A stretch of 64,000 nt of DNA from Thalassobacillus cyri (lineage in GTDB: Bacteria > Bacillota > Bacilli > Bacillales > Halobacillaceae): assembly GCF_900107755.1 (NCBI RefSeq), contig NZ_FNQR01000010.1, positions 62,001-126,000 on the forward strand, in the 5' to 3' direction. This document shows positions 55,285-63,092 of this stretch, piece after piece. The notes under the pieces were generated by a model. It worked only from the letters and a program-made list of their open reading frames with translations, did not search any database and was not told where the DNA came from. Numbering within the stretch: the first letter of the stretch is position 1; every line of letters starts with the position of its first letter. Both the position numbers and the translations under genes were made by a program.

Positions 55285-55350
55285 CTTCAACTCTTGCCCC
55301 CGTTAGTTGAAGACTCGAATTCAAGATGACTTCAATAAATATTTCACTTA
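55285..55350 (-). repeat. cassette repeat 4
   Basis: cttcaactcttgcccccgtt, agttgaagactcgaattcaa, gatgacttcaataaatattt; core at 55309-55328. It ends 12 bp before the stop codon of the nucleotidyltransferase gene. Confidence 0.7.
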
Positions 55351-55362
55351 CGCATTTTAATT

Positions 55363-55941
55363 TTATTTACAGGTAGGAATACCGTACACCTTCAACCTAT
55401 CCCACTTTTCACTCCAATTTTTTGTTGTAACTCTATGTATGTAAAATTCTTTTTTTTCTTTTGTATCATAAACTGGTGTAGGTCTTACTTCTAAATTTAC
55501 AACATCATCAATCCCCCATGGAGCTGCTAATATTACATCATCATTTTCGTTAATCTTCACCCCTAAAGATGTGACTGTCTCGGGGAAATTAGAGATGCCG
55601 TCAACGGAAGAAGAATATGGAGTCATACCACTTTTAGTATGCATTCGAGCCTGATTTTTTACTGACCAAGGGATACTTGTAATAATAGTTTTCAGCTTTT
55701 CCTCGATTTTTTCCTCCTCTGCTTCACATACATTATTTGGATTAAAGTAAATCACATCAACATCTGGTAACGGAGTTCTCAAATTATAATTATGAATGAC
55801 ATCCCATATCTTTGAACGAACAAACCCTGCACAGATCCACCAATCAGGCAAATTCAACGTTTTTACAGCCTTTAGTATATCCATCATCCACTCATCTTCT
55901 TTTATCAATTTAATTACATTTTCCTCGTTCTTGATTCTCAA
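55363..55941 (-). CDS. nucleotidyltransferase-family protein (PF06042/DUF925 type)
   Basis: 192 aa, TTG start after GGGGG. ICAGFVRSKIWDVIHN and TPLPDVDVIYFNPNN give the G-x-R...D-x-D nucleotidyltransferase core. SLGVKINENDDVILAAPWGI and VRPTPVYDTKEKKEFYIHRV complete the family pattern. The substrate is unknown. Single-gene module with the array repeat at its 3' end. Confidence 0.82.
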   Translation of the reverse strand: MRIKNEENVIKLIKEDEWMMDILKAVKTLNLPDWWICAGFVRSKIWDVIHNYNLRTPLPDVDVIYFNPNNVCEAEEEKIEEKLKTIITSIPWSVKNQARMHTKSGMTPYSSSVDGISNFPETVTSLGVKINENDDVILAAPWGIDDVVNLEVRPTPVYDTKEKKEFYIHRVTTKNWSEKWDRLKVYGIPTCK

Positions 55942-56027
55942 TGACTAACCCCCAATATTAATGATTGTATTCGCTTTGGCTGCAACTTCCTCTATTACTT
56001 TTTATTACTATATATTAATGGTTTGCC

Positions 56028-56098
56028 CCCTCTTATGGAAGACTTGATATCGAGATATTGAAGCAGATCTTTAACTAACGCACCCTTAAGTTAAAGAT
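56028..56098 (-). repeat. cassette repeat 5
   Basis: gccccctcttatggaagact, tgatatcgagatattgaagc, agatctttaactaacgcacc. It ends 1-2 bp before the stop codon of the membrane protein gene. Confidence 0.8.
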
Positions 56099-56099
56099 C

Positions 56100-56384
56100 T
56101 CAAACTATTTTTGTTTCTTCTTTCTTGAAAATACCAACCATTAACATAACGAGTCCGATTATGAAGATAAAGGGAAAAATATACCACATTATCAATCCTG
56201 CCCAAGCATTTTCTACAATGAATGCATAGGTTAACCCTATCGCAAAAGCTAAAGCTGGTGAAATTGGTACCATAAGAGCAATGCCCCATACCTTATATTT
56301 ATTATTTTTTGGTTTATCTACACTTAGCAGAAAAGCTACAAGCGCACCTATAAATGCAATTACATACCCTATAGCAATAGCCAT
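56100..56384 (-). CDS. small three-pass membrane protein
   Basis: 94 aa from the ATG 9 nt after GAGAGG; an upstream ATG at 56423 lacks a site. Three hydrophobic helices (YVIAFIGALVAFLLSV, GIALMVPISPALAFAIGLTY, GLIMWYIFPFIFIIGLVMLM) are followed by a short Lys-rich tail. No family was recognised. Single-gene module. Confidence 0.7.
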   Translation of the reverse strand: MAIAIGYVIAFIGALVAFLLSVDKPKNNKYKVWGIALMVPISPALAFAIGLTYAFIVENAWAGLIMWYIFPFIFIIGLVMLMVGIFKKEETKIV

Positions 56385-56423
56385 TTTATAAATCCTCTCT
56401 TTTTTAATATCTTCTTCTTTCAC

Positions 56424-56530
56424 TAAACTGCCCCGTTAGTTTAAAAGCGATCGTCTATATTGAACAATCGCGCCCTTTAACAGTAGACTTGATTTCGAGA
56501 TATTGAAGCAGATCTATAACTCAACTGTTA
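56424..56530 (-). repeat. cassette repeat 6 (full length)
   Basis: It starts ctaaactgccccgttagttt, then aagcgatcg...caatcgc, the core agacttgatttcgagatatt, and ends aactcaactgttag. The last tta is the stop codon of the cytidine deaminase gene, so gene end and repeat overlap. Confidence 0.85.
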
Positions 56531-56947
56531 GTCGAATAACTCTTCATCTTTGTATGCTTTAGACCAATGGTAAGGTTGCACTTCTTCTAGTGTTTTGAAA
56601 AGCAATGCTGTCTCGCCATTTGAAGTTACTGCTACCTTTACATCTCTTCCCCAGTACATCAACCTTTCCTGACAGACCCCACAAGGAGTTAATACCTTAA
56701 GTTCTTCATTTTCATCTTCTCTTACAATACAAATGGAATGAGTAATTTTTGTATTAAATTTATGTGCTTCCAAAATCGCACCTGTTTCTATACATAACTC
56801 TGTTAAAGCATTTATGACCTCTGGAGCAACACTCGTCAATATCTCACCCTTGTTAGTGTACATTGCTGCTGCACCACCCCAGCCAGTTGGGTATCTTTTT
56901 TCAAGCAGTTCTTTTGCTGCTTGATATAATTTTTGTTCAATATCCAA
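56528..56947 (-). CDS. cytidine deaminase-like protein
   Basis: 139 aa, TTG start after GGGGG. ELCIETGAI supplies a Cys-x-Glu zinc and acid site, and TPCGVCQERLMYWG the other two Cys. This is the homotetramer-type cytidine deaminase or blasticidin-S-deaminase-like arrangement. Ile replaces the usual Ala between Cys and Glu. It deaminates a cytosine nucleoside or analogue. It is a cassette-style gene whose stop codon lies within the array repeat. Confidence 0.82.
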   Translation of the reverse strand: MDIEQKLYQAAKELLEKRYPTGWGGAAAMYTNKGEILTSVAPEVINALTELCIETGAILEAHKFNTKITHSICIVREDENEELKVLTPCGVCQERLMYWGRDVKVAVTSNGETALLFKTLEEVQPYHWSKAYKDEELFD

Positions 56948-56999
56948 TGTTGTTCCCCCTAGTTACTCCTTTTCTTATTACAGCATAATTGTAACACCT

Positions 57000-57130
57000 T
57001 AAACCGTTCTTAAACTAAACGGCTCGGTGAGTAAAAAAGCGATCGCCTTTATTGGACAATCGCCCCCTATAACGGAAGACTTGATTTCGAGATATTGAAG
57101 TAGATCTTCAACTAACGCACCTGTTAGTGG
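57000..57130 (-). repeat. cassette repeat 7 (full length)
   Basis: ctaaacggctcggtgag, aagcgatcgcctttattgga, caatcgccccctataacgga, core GAAGACTTGATTTCGAGATA at 57075-57094, and end ctaacgcacctgttag. It is the best-preserved copy. Confidence 0.85.
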
Positions 57131-57320
57131 AACAAGTACATCTTCTATTGCACATTAGGGTCGTACTATTCATTAAGCCGTTTATATCCTTTTTTCAGAA
57201 AGAAAAGTTTCCACTATTACCATAGTTTTCTCGTCCATCCCTCTTAGGATTAGAAGCATATATTATCAATGTAAGACATCTTATTCTTACCAATAACTTT
57301 TTAAGGAGGCGAGTTTAGCT

Positions 57321-57419
57321 ATGTCTGACGGCAGAAATAGAAATAACTTTGAGTTAATTGTTGTGTTGTTTATTCTACTGATTATTGTAGGTGCAGCTTT
57401 TGTAAAAGACCGTTACTAA
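57321..57419 (+). CDS. YjcZ-family sporulation peptide
   Basis: 32 aa. MSDGRNRNNFELIVVLFILL then IIVGAAFVKDRY is the classical YjcZ/SscA pattern of a short polar head and one membrane helix ending IIVGAA. Made in the spore lineage in Bacillus. AAGGAGG lies 10 nt upstream. A possible -10 for a sporulation sigma factor (catatatta, ~57258) was seen but not supported by a -35. Too short for ordinary gene calling. Confidence 0.8.
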   Translation: MSDGRNRNNFELIVVLFILLIIVGAAFVKDRY

Positions 57420-57570
57420 TATGTCTAAAAAAAATTTCTAATAAGAAGATTTGTTTTTTTCAAACTGCCATTACCATTCATCCCACCTTATGAAAGATTT
57501 TAATAATTTTATTGGGACTGCGATCCACAACTATTAGCCGCCTACGTAGTGTTGGTAGTCCTTATCCCTC

Positions 57571-57596
57571 AAGTCGAAGCATTGCTTCGACTTTTT
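57571..57596 (+). terminator. rho-independent terminator
   Basis: aagtcgaag pairs with cttcgactt and is followed by TTTT, 150 bp after the YjcZ-like gene. The rest of 57,420-57,826 gave no convincing gene. A minus-strand frame near 57,630-57,820 has stops. Confidence 0.75.
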
Positions 57597-57826
57597 ATCA
57601 TGGATCTCTCCATACCATAAGCGTCTTATTTTCATGTATTTCCAACTGCGTAATAGGGTCTAAACAACACAAAAACCGCTATTATGGTCGATTTTCCTCT
57701 TCCGCATAACTGAGAATGGATATGTTCATACTTATGGGGAGGCTGTCTGCCCGGGTATTCACTCCACCCTGTACGTTGGCAGAAGTCCTCCTTCTTTAAA
57801 TAAAATAAAAAGAGGTGGAGCATATA

Positions 57827-57952
57827 GTGAATCTAATTATGAATAACATCGCCATTTTTATTTTCTTAATTCCTGGAATCCTTTTCTTTATAGGGAGTTG
57901 GATTATTTATAAAGTTTTTTCATTTCCTACTAAAGAAACAAAAAAGAAATAA
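57827..57952 (+). CDS. small membrane peptide
   Basis: 41 aa, GTG start after GAGGTGG. One helix (IAIFIFLIPGILFFIGSWII) and a basic tail (KETKKK). No family was recognised. It follows the sporulation peptide on the same strand. Confidence 0.5.
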   Translation: MNLIMNNIAIFIFLIPGILFFIGSWIIYKVFSFPTKETKKK

Positions 57953-58027
57953 ACTTTAGAATATCGCAAAACCATTATTACTTACTAGCAGTATATTGTA
58001 GCATCAAATATCCTTTCCTTCTTCCGC

Positions 58028-58106
58028 TAACCTGCCCCGTTAGCACAATAAGCGTTAGCCACTGTGCAACTATCGCCCCCGATTATGGAAAACTTGAGAT
58101 TGAAAT
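58028..58106 (-). repeat. cassette repeat 8 (partly decayed)
   Basis: ctaacctgccccgttag (~58029), aactatcgcccccgattatg, gaaaacttgagattgaaatg. It lies at the 3' end of the acetyltransferase gene. Confidence 0.65.
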
Positions 58107-58136
58107 GAATATTTGCCTAATACCCCAGATATTAAT

Positions 58137-58757
58137 TTAGGATTTGTTTAGTATCTGAGTAGCTTTGTGAAAATCCTTTTGTTTAACTAGAATATCGTAG
58201 GTTGTGCCGAACTCATTACTGTCTGGTCCTGCCATTGGGGTAGAAGTTGCAATCTTTTTATCAAAAGGCTCAACTGTAGCATGACCTCTGAATCCAGCAT
58301 GCAATACTTTTCCTGTTGTAATTATAGCTGGATTATTATCTATTGATGTAATTAAGACAGATGTAGTATTTAGAACTTCATCAAGTGTCTTATCGTGCAA
58401 TGAACTTCCGACTCCCTTCCTTTTATGTGATGAATCAACAGCTAATTCTACAAATTCAAAACAATCTTTTAACCAATGGCTAGCTTGTTCTAGTGTCATT
58501 TGTTTTTCCAATTTTTCTCCATAAAATTGGCCAGGGAAACTTCGATAACCATATGAAAAACCTATTAGCTTTCCCCTCAGATCGGTTGCTTTTAAACCTA
58601 TAAATCCTTCATAGGTAGTATGCTTATGTATATTTTCTACTGCTGCTTCTAGTTCTTCACTTGAGAAACTTTCGCCTGTAAAAGTACGACAATATAACTT
58701 GGCAATATCATGTAAGTCTTCCTCAAGTATGAATGAATAATTAATGTTTTCTTTCAT
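58137..58757 (-). CDS. GNAT-family N-acetyltransferase
   Basis: 206 aa. ELAVDSSHKRKGVGSSLHDK is the acetyl-CoA (R/Q-x-x-G-x-G/A) motif A, with strand GFIGLKATDLRGKLIGFSYG before it. Acceptor unknown. The start follows AGGGGG. Single-gene module of the array. Confidence 0.85.
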   Translation of the reverse strand: MKENINYSFILEEDLHDIAKLYCRTFTGESFSSEELEAAVENIHKHTTYEGFIGLKATDLRGKLIGFSYGYRSFPGQFYGEKLEKQMTLEQASHWLKDCFEFVELAVDSSHKRKGVGSSLHDKTLDEVLNTTSVLITSIDNNPAIITTGKVLHAGFRGHATVEPFDKKIATSTPMAGPDSNEFGTTYDILVKQKDFHKATQILNKS

Positions 58758-58834
58758 AAAATCCCCCTGAATTTTCTATTTATTTCCACATTAATTATTT
58801 CAAAGGCCAACGATAAATTCAATTTTAAATCATT

Positions 58835-58898
58835 ATTATCTCGAAACTGAGTCTTCCACAATTCTGCCCTATACTTGAACACTCAGTTTCGAGATAAT
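58835..58898. repeat. perfect 18-bp inverted repeat built from the cassette-repeat core
   Basis: attatctcgaaactgagt (58835-58852) is the exact complement of 58881-58898. The loop contains cttcc...gccct, so the left arm is an inverted cassette core. The 58,758-59,245 gap otherwise shows only a hairpin and the arms of att-like core D. Confidence 0.7.
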
Positions 58899-59245
58899 AG
58901 TTCTGTCACTTAATAACAATTATTTCAAAGTCAACCCTTTGCCACTTGTATCTCTTACAATAAATAGGAGAAAAGCCTTTTAAAATAGGTACGTTTTTTA
59001 AAATATTTACTTATAGAATTCTTGTCTTAACTTGGTCACTCCATCCTAATAGATTATTTTGTTTTACTTCTAGCTTGTCTTAATTATTTTCCAAAGGGAG
59101 ATGACCGGTCACCTATTAAAAGAAAGGCCTCTCAAAAGTTTATGAACTCTTGAGAGGCCTGTAGATTTAGTAAACGATTTTAAAAACCTGTCAAAATCCA
59201 GTCAAATTGTTCTCAAACCCTATGATGAAAGGGTTTTGGGCGCTA

Positions 59246-59262
59246 TCACATCATGCCGCCAT
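59246..59262 (-). other. att-like core D
   Basis: tcacatcatgccgccat shares ggttttgggcg-n-tat-n-acatcatgccgcc with core C. To its left are a hairpin (~59127-59162) and arm-like aatccagtca (59195-59204), matching the right arms of core C. It marks the right end of the cassette-array segment. Confidence 0.6.
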
Positions 59263-59344
59263 TAGGTTCACCATCATAAATTGGGGTATCTACTAATTTC
59301 ATAGCCTTATTTATAAAATGAACTGCTTCATACACTGCTTCCAT
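59246..59344 (-). CDS. candidate 32-aa peptide ending in GGMM
   Basis: An ATG directly after a very strong GGGAGGGGGG opens a 32-codon frame (MEAVYEAVHFINKAMKLVDT to DGEPNGGMM) that stops within att-like core D. It follows nasF by 14 bp on the same strand. It may be a reading frame created where an element end joined nas-operon DNA. No homologue is known to me. Confidence 0.45.
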   Translation of the reverse strand: MEAVYEAVHFINKAMKLVDTPIYDGEPNGGMM

Positions 59345-59358
59345 TCCCCCCTCCCTCG

Positions 59359-60141
59359 TCAAGCTTCTATAACATCTGGCCGGGGAACTGGATCATTGTT
59401 TAATAAGCTCAGTTGATGGAGGCGGTCTCGAAAACGTACGACTTCCCCTACTACAATTATTGCAGGGTTCTTAATTCTAGCCTTTTCTACTACATCGACA
59501 ATGTTATCAAGTGTTCCCGATACAACCCTCTGATGCTCCGTGGTCCCCTGTTGAACAATAGCGACAGGAGTCTCTTTGTTTTTCTCACTCAGAAGGAGTT
59601 GTTCGCGTATGTATGGAAGGTTACTGATCCCCATATATATGGCCAGTGTATCCACACCTTTAGCTAAACTTTTCCAATCTACTTCCTCATGCCTTCCTTT
59701 ACAGCGATAACCTGCGACTACAGCAAACGAGCTTCCCATATCTCTATGAGTAATCGGAATTCCGGCATAAGCAGGAGCAGCAATTCCAGAAGTAACACCA
59801 GGAACGACCTCAAAGGAGATTCCATGCTTAGCTAATTCTTCTGCTTCCTCAGCCCCCCTTCCAAACACAAACGGATCTCCCCCCTTTAACCGTGTCACGG
59901 TCTTCCCTTGTTTCGCGTATTTTACAAGCAGATGGTTGATGGTTTCCTGTTTTAAAATATGAAATTTAGGATGCTTTCCACAAAAGACTAAATCTACATT
60001 AGATTTAGCCTTCTCCAGCAGCTCTTCATTCACTAACCGGTCATATAAAATCACATCGGCCTTTTGAATACATTTCAGCGCTTTGACTGTAATCAATTCT
60101 GCATCTCCTGGCCCAGCCCCAACTAGGTAAACCTTTGACAT
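59359..60141 (-). CDS. nasF: uroporphyrinogen-III C-methyltransferase (siroheme synthesis)
   Basis: 260 aa from the ATG after GAGGAGGG. VYLVGAGPGDAELITVKA, LKGGDPFVFGRGAEEAEEL and VPGVTSGIAAPAYAGIPITH are SUMT/CobA signatures. It methylates uroporphyrinogen III at C2 and C7 towards the siroheme needed by NasD. It is the last gene of nasD-nasE-nasF. There is no HemD or CysG fusion. Confidence 0.92.
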   Translation of the reverse strand: MSKVYLVGAGPGDAELITVKALKCIQKADVILYDRLVNEELLEKAKSNVDLVFCGKHPKFHILKQETINHLLVKYAKQGKTVTRLKGGDPFVFGRGAEEAEELAKHGISFEVVPGVTSGIAAPAYAGIPITHRDMGSSFAVVAGYRCKGRHEEVDWKSLAKGVDTLAIYMGISNLPYIREQLLLSEKNKETPVAIVQQGTTEHQRVVSGTLDNIVDVVEKARIKNPAIIVVGEVVRFRDRLHQLSLLNNDPVPRPDVIEA

Positions 60142-60196
60142 ATTATCCCTCCTCAGGTTCGTCTCTTTCAAATATGGATAGCAATCCGGCCACCAT

Positions 60197-60523
60197 CTAC
60201 TTATCAGGCAATAGGACATAGACTTCCCCGTTTTTTATCGCAACGTCAAACGTTTGAACACAACCTTCGTCTGGTTCCTGCACCTTTCCATCTTTGACGC
60301 TTATTTTCCAGTCATGCATTGGGCAAAACACATGTTCACCGCTTACCATTCCTTCAGCTAATACACCTCCTTTGTGAGGACAGCGATTTTCTATCGCATG
60401 AATCCTGCCATTATCCAACTTAAATATAGCAAGCTCAAGTTCGCCAACTACTGTGGTCTTTCCTATCTTCTCAGGCAGATCCTCTACTTTTGCAACAAAG
60501 ACTTCATTTAGCAATGTTTCCAC
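60197..60523 (-). CDS. nasE: nitrite reductase small subunit (Rieske)
   Basis: 108 aa from the GTG 8 nt after GAGGAG. Rieske-type [2Fe-2S] ligands CPHKGG and CPMHDW are present. It pairs with NasD. The gene begins 18 bp after nasD. Confidence 0.92.
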   Translation of the reverse strand: METLLNEVFVAKVEDLPEKIGKTTVVGELELAIFKLDNGRIHAIENRCPHKGGVLAEGMVSGEHVFCPMHDWKISVKDGKVQEPDEGCVQTFDVAIKNGEVYVLLPDK

Positions 60524-60541
60524 CGAAACCACTCCTCTAAA

Positions 60542-62953
60542 TTAATAAGAATCTGAAGGTACTTTTACATTTTGATAGAGATCTTTCAGTATGTTCTGAT
60601 CTTCTAACGCTTCCTTCCAAGGATCCTTAAGAACAGACAAAGCTTCATTCATTCTATGATTTAAATCCATGAACTTTTTCTTATCAGATAGGACAGATTT
60701 GATCTTATCAAACCCGACTCTTTCTACCCATGCTGATGTTCGCTCTAAATAAGTTGCATCCTCCCTGTAATATTGTAAAAACGCGGCTGAAGTATCTATA
60801 ACTTCTTCCTCTGTTTTCACTTTACATAACAATTCCGCTTTCCTCATATGCGTGCCACCGTTTCCGCCAACATAGATTTCAAACTCACCATCCAGACCGA
60901 CAACACCTATATCTTTGACAGACCCTTCTGCGCAGTTTCTAGGGCAGGCAGATACACTCATTTTTACTTTATGAGGTGTATTTAGACCTTCAAATTTCTT
61001 TTCCAAGCGAACTCCTAACCCGATGGAATCCTGAGTTCCAAATCGGCAAAAGTCAGCTCCAACACATGTTTTCACTGTACGCAGCCCTTTTGAATAAGCG
61101 GATCCAGAAGGCATGTCTAATTCCGACCAAATATGCGGCAAATCTTCTTTTTCTACCCCGAGCAGATCCAGACGCTGTCCTCCGGTGACTTTGATTAATT
61201 TCACTTCATATTTATCTGCCACATCGGCTATCTTTCTTAAATCATTCGAATTGGTTACTCCTCCGTACATCCGAGGAACGACTGAATAAGTACCGTCCTT
61301 TTGGATGTTCGCATGCAAACGTTCGTTTACAAAACGGGATTGCTTTTCATCTTGGTATTCTTTAGGATTAAGCATGCCAAGGTAATAGTTCAAAGCAGGC
61401 TTACACTTGGAACATCCTTCTTCTGAATTCCAACCAAGAACATTCATAACTTCTTTTGTATGTGTTAATCCTTTTGCTTTAATTTCTTCGACTACTTCCT
61501 CTTTTGAAAGTGTCGTGCAAGCACAAATTGACTCTTTAATATTTTGATTGAATTCATCTCCCAAGGTATGTTCTAAAAGTTCAGATACTAAAGATTTACA
61601 TCCTCCGCAAGATCTTGAAGCGTTTGTACAGCCTTTAACTTCTTCTACAGTTGAGAGCCCTTGCCTGTTTATGGATTCAACAATGGCTCCTTTTGTCACT
61701 CCATTACATCCACAAATGATTTCTTCGTCCGGCATTCCTGCAACCAAATCCGCTCCTACTTCATCAGCACCGTCAGTATCTGTGTATTCTTCGATTGCGG
61801 CTCCTTTATTGATAAGGGATAACAGACGATTGCCATCCTTGGTATCGCCAAATAGAACAGCTCCTGTAATTTTTCCATCATCAATAAGGACTTTCTTATA
61901 AATTCCTTTCCAATCGTCAAACACTTTAATTGTTTTCGTTCCCTCTTCTTCATTGATTTTTCCTGTAGAAAATACATCCACTCCTGATACTTTCAATTGC
62001 GTTGATAAGACGGAACCCTCGTAACCTTCTCCTTCTAACTCGCAAATTTTGAGCGCCATTTCTTTCCCTTGCTGATACAAAGGTGACACCAAACCGTAGA
62101 CCATCTCTCTATGCTCCGCACACTCCCCTACAGCAAAGATATTAGGAATCTGGGTTTCTAAATGATCATTGACAATGATTCCACGGTTTACAGGAATCCC
62201 ACTTTCTTTAGCTAAGCTGATGTTGGGCCTAATGCCGACAGCCATTACAACTAAATCTGCCTCGATTTCTTCTCCATCTTTAAATTTGAGGCCTTCCACG
62301 CGGTCCTTGCCGGTAATTTCAGCTGACTGCTTCTCCAGAAGGAAATTCATCCCTTGCTCCTCAAGCTCCCTTTGAAGCATTTTACCTGCTGTTTTATCCA
62401 ACTGTCTTTCCATTAAATAATCAGCTATATGTACGACGTCCACCTCCATACCAAGGTTCAATAATCCTCGAGCCGCTTCCAAACCTAAGAGCCCTCCGCC
62501 GATGACCACAGCTTTTTTATACTCCTTTGCACATTCCATCATTTTTTCACAATCTTTAATGTCCCGAAATGCTGTGACGCCTTCTTTATCTGCCCCAGGA
62601 AGTGGAAGCATAAAGGGGACAGATCCTGTAGCTATGATTAACTTATCGAAATCAACTTGACGATCCTTATCTGTAAAGATGCGTTGTCTATCCTTATCAA
62701 TTACGGTTACAGTCTCTCCTGGATAAAGAAGGATATTGTTTTCTTCGTACCACTGCCAGTTGTTTAGAGTGATATCATCAATTTTTGTATCTCCCTGCAA
62801 GACTTTAGACAATTCAATTCGATTGTAATTTGGATATGGTTCACTTCCGAACACAGTAATTTCAAATTTTTCTGGTGATAACTTAATAACTTCTTCAACC
62901 GCCCTTATACCTGCCATACCATTGCCAATTAGAACAAGTTTTTGCTTTGCCAT
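60542..62953 (-). CDS. nasD: assimilatory nitrite reductase [NAD(P)H] large subunit
   Basis: 803 aa. FAD site LVLIGNGMAGIRAVEEV; NADH site AVVIGGGLLGLEAARGL; BFD-like [2Fe-2S] domains with CGCNG...CTNASRSCGGC (~415-450) and a second Cys set to ~530; C-terminal siroheme/[4Fe-4S] ligands CVGADFCRFG and SACPRNCAEG. It reduces nitrite to ammonium in the cytoplasm. The start follows TTGGAGG. A TnrA box and a -10 (TACAAT) lie upstream, so it is transcribed under nitrogen limitation, separately from nasC. Confidence 0.95.
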   Translation of the reverse strand: MAKQKLVLIGNGMAGIRAVEEVIKLSPEKFEITVFGSEPYPNYNRIELSKVLQGDTKIDDITLNNWQWYEENNILLYPGETVTVIDKDRQRIFTDKDRQVDFDKLIIATGSVPFMLPLPGADKEGVTAFRDIKDCEKMMECAKEYKKAVVIGGGLLGLEAARGLLNLGMEVDVVHIADYLMERQLDKTAGKMLQRELEEQGMNFLLEKQSAEITGKDRVEGLKFKDGEEIEADLVVMAVGIRPNISLAKESGIPVNRGIIVNDHLETQIPNIFAVGECAEHREMVYGLVSPLYQQGKEMALKICELEGEGYEGSVLSTQLKVSGVDVFSTGKINEEEGTKTIKVFDDWKGIYKKVLIDDGKITGAVLFGDTKDGNRLLSLINKGAAIEEYTDTDGADEVGADLVAGMPDEEIICGCNGVTKGAIVESINRQGLSTVEEVKGCTNASRSCGGCKSLVSELLEHTLGDEFNQNIKESICACTTLSKEEVVEEIKAKGLTHTKEVMNVLGWNSEEGCSKCKPALNYYLGMLNPKEYQDEKQSRFVNERLHANIQKDGTYSVVPRMYGGVTNSNDLRKIADVADKYEVKLIKVTGGQRLDLLGVEKEDLPHIWSELDMPSGSAYSKGLRTVKTCVGADFCRFGTQDSIGLGVRLEKKFEGLNTPHKVKMSVSACPRNCAEGSVKDIGVVGLDGEFEIYVGGNGGTHMRKAELLCKVKTEEEVIDTSAAFLQYYREDATYLERTSAWVERVGFDKIKSVLSDKKKFMDLNHRMNEALSVLKDPWKEALEDQNILKDLYQNVKVPSDSY

Positions 62954-63050
62954 GCAACAGAACCTCCAAATAAATAGTGATATTTTTTTGAATAATTCAA
63001 TTATTATTGTTGTTCATTGTATGGGCAGTTCTTAGTTCATTCAATCCTTA

Positions 63051-63067
63051 TGTCATAAAACCTGACA
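63051..63067. promoter_or_regulatory. TnrA box upstream of nasD
   Basis: TGTCATAAAACCTGACA matches TGTNANAWWWTNTNACA at 16 of 17 positions. A minus-strand TACAAT (complement 63016-63021) puts the box centre about 50 bp before the likely start site, the position of activating TnrA sites. It is not followed by T on the minus strand, so it is not the nasC terminator. Confidence 0.8.
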
Positions 63068-63092
63068 TGATTTTTATAGTAAGCCTTTTCTT

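Noticed and set aside
57512-57823. Frames of about 65 aa on both strands
   Set aside because: They overlap each other and a terminator, have poor starts, and the best alternative frame contains stops.
27074-59262. groEL gene itself or a phage integrase inside the island
   Set aside because: Only the last few codons of a groEL-like 3' end occur. No chaperonin reading frame and no tyrosine or serine recombinase frame exists in this interval, apart from the IS110 transposase.
63051-63075. Terminator of nasC
   Set aside because: The palindrome is followed by T only on the plus strand, whereas nasC is on the minus strand. It fits a TnrA box much better.
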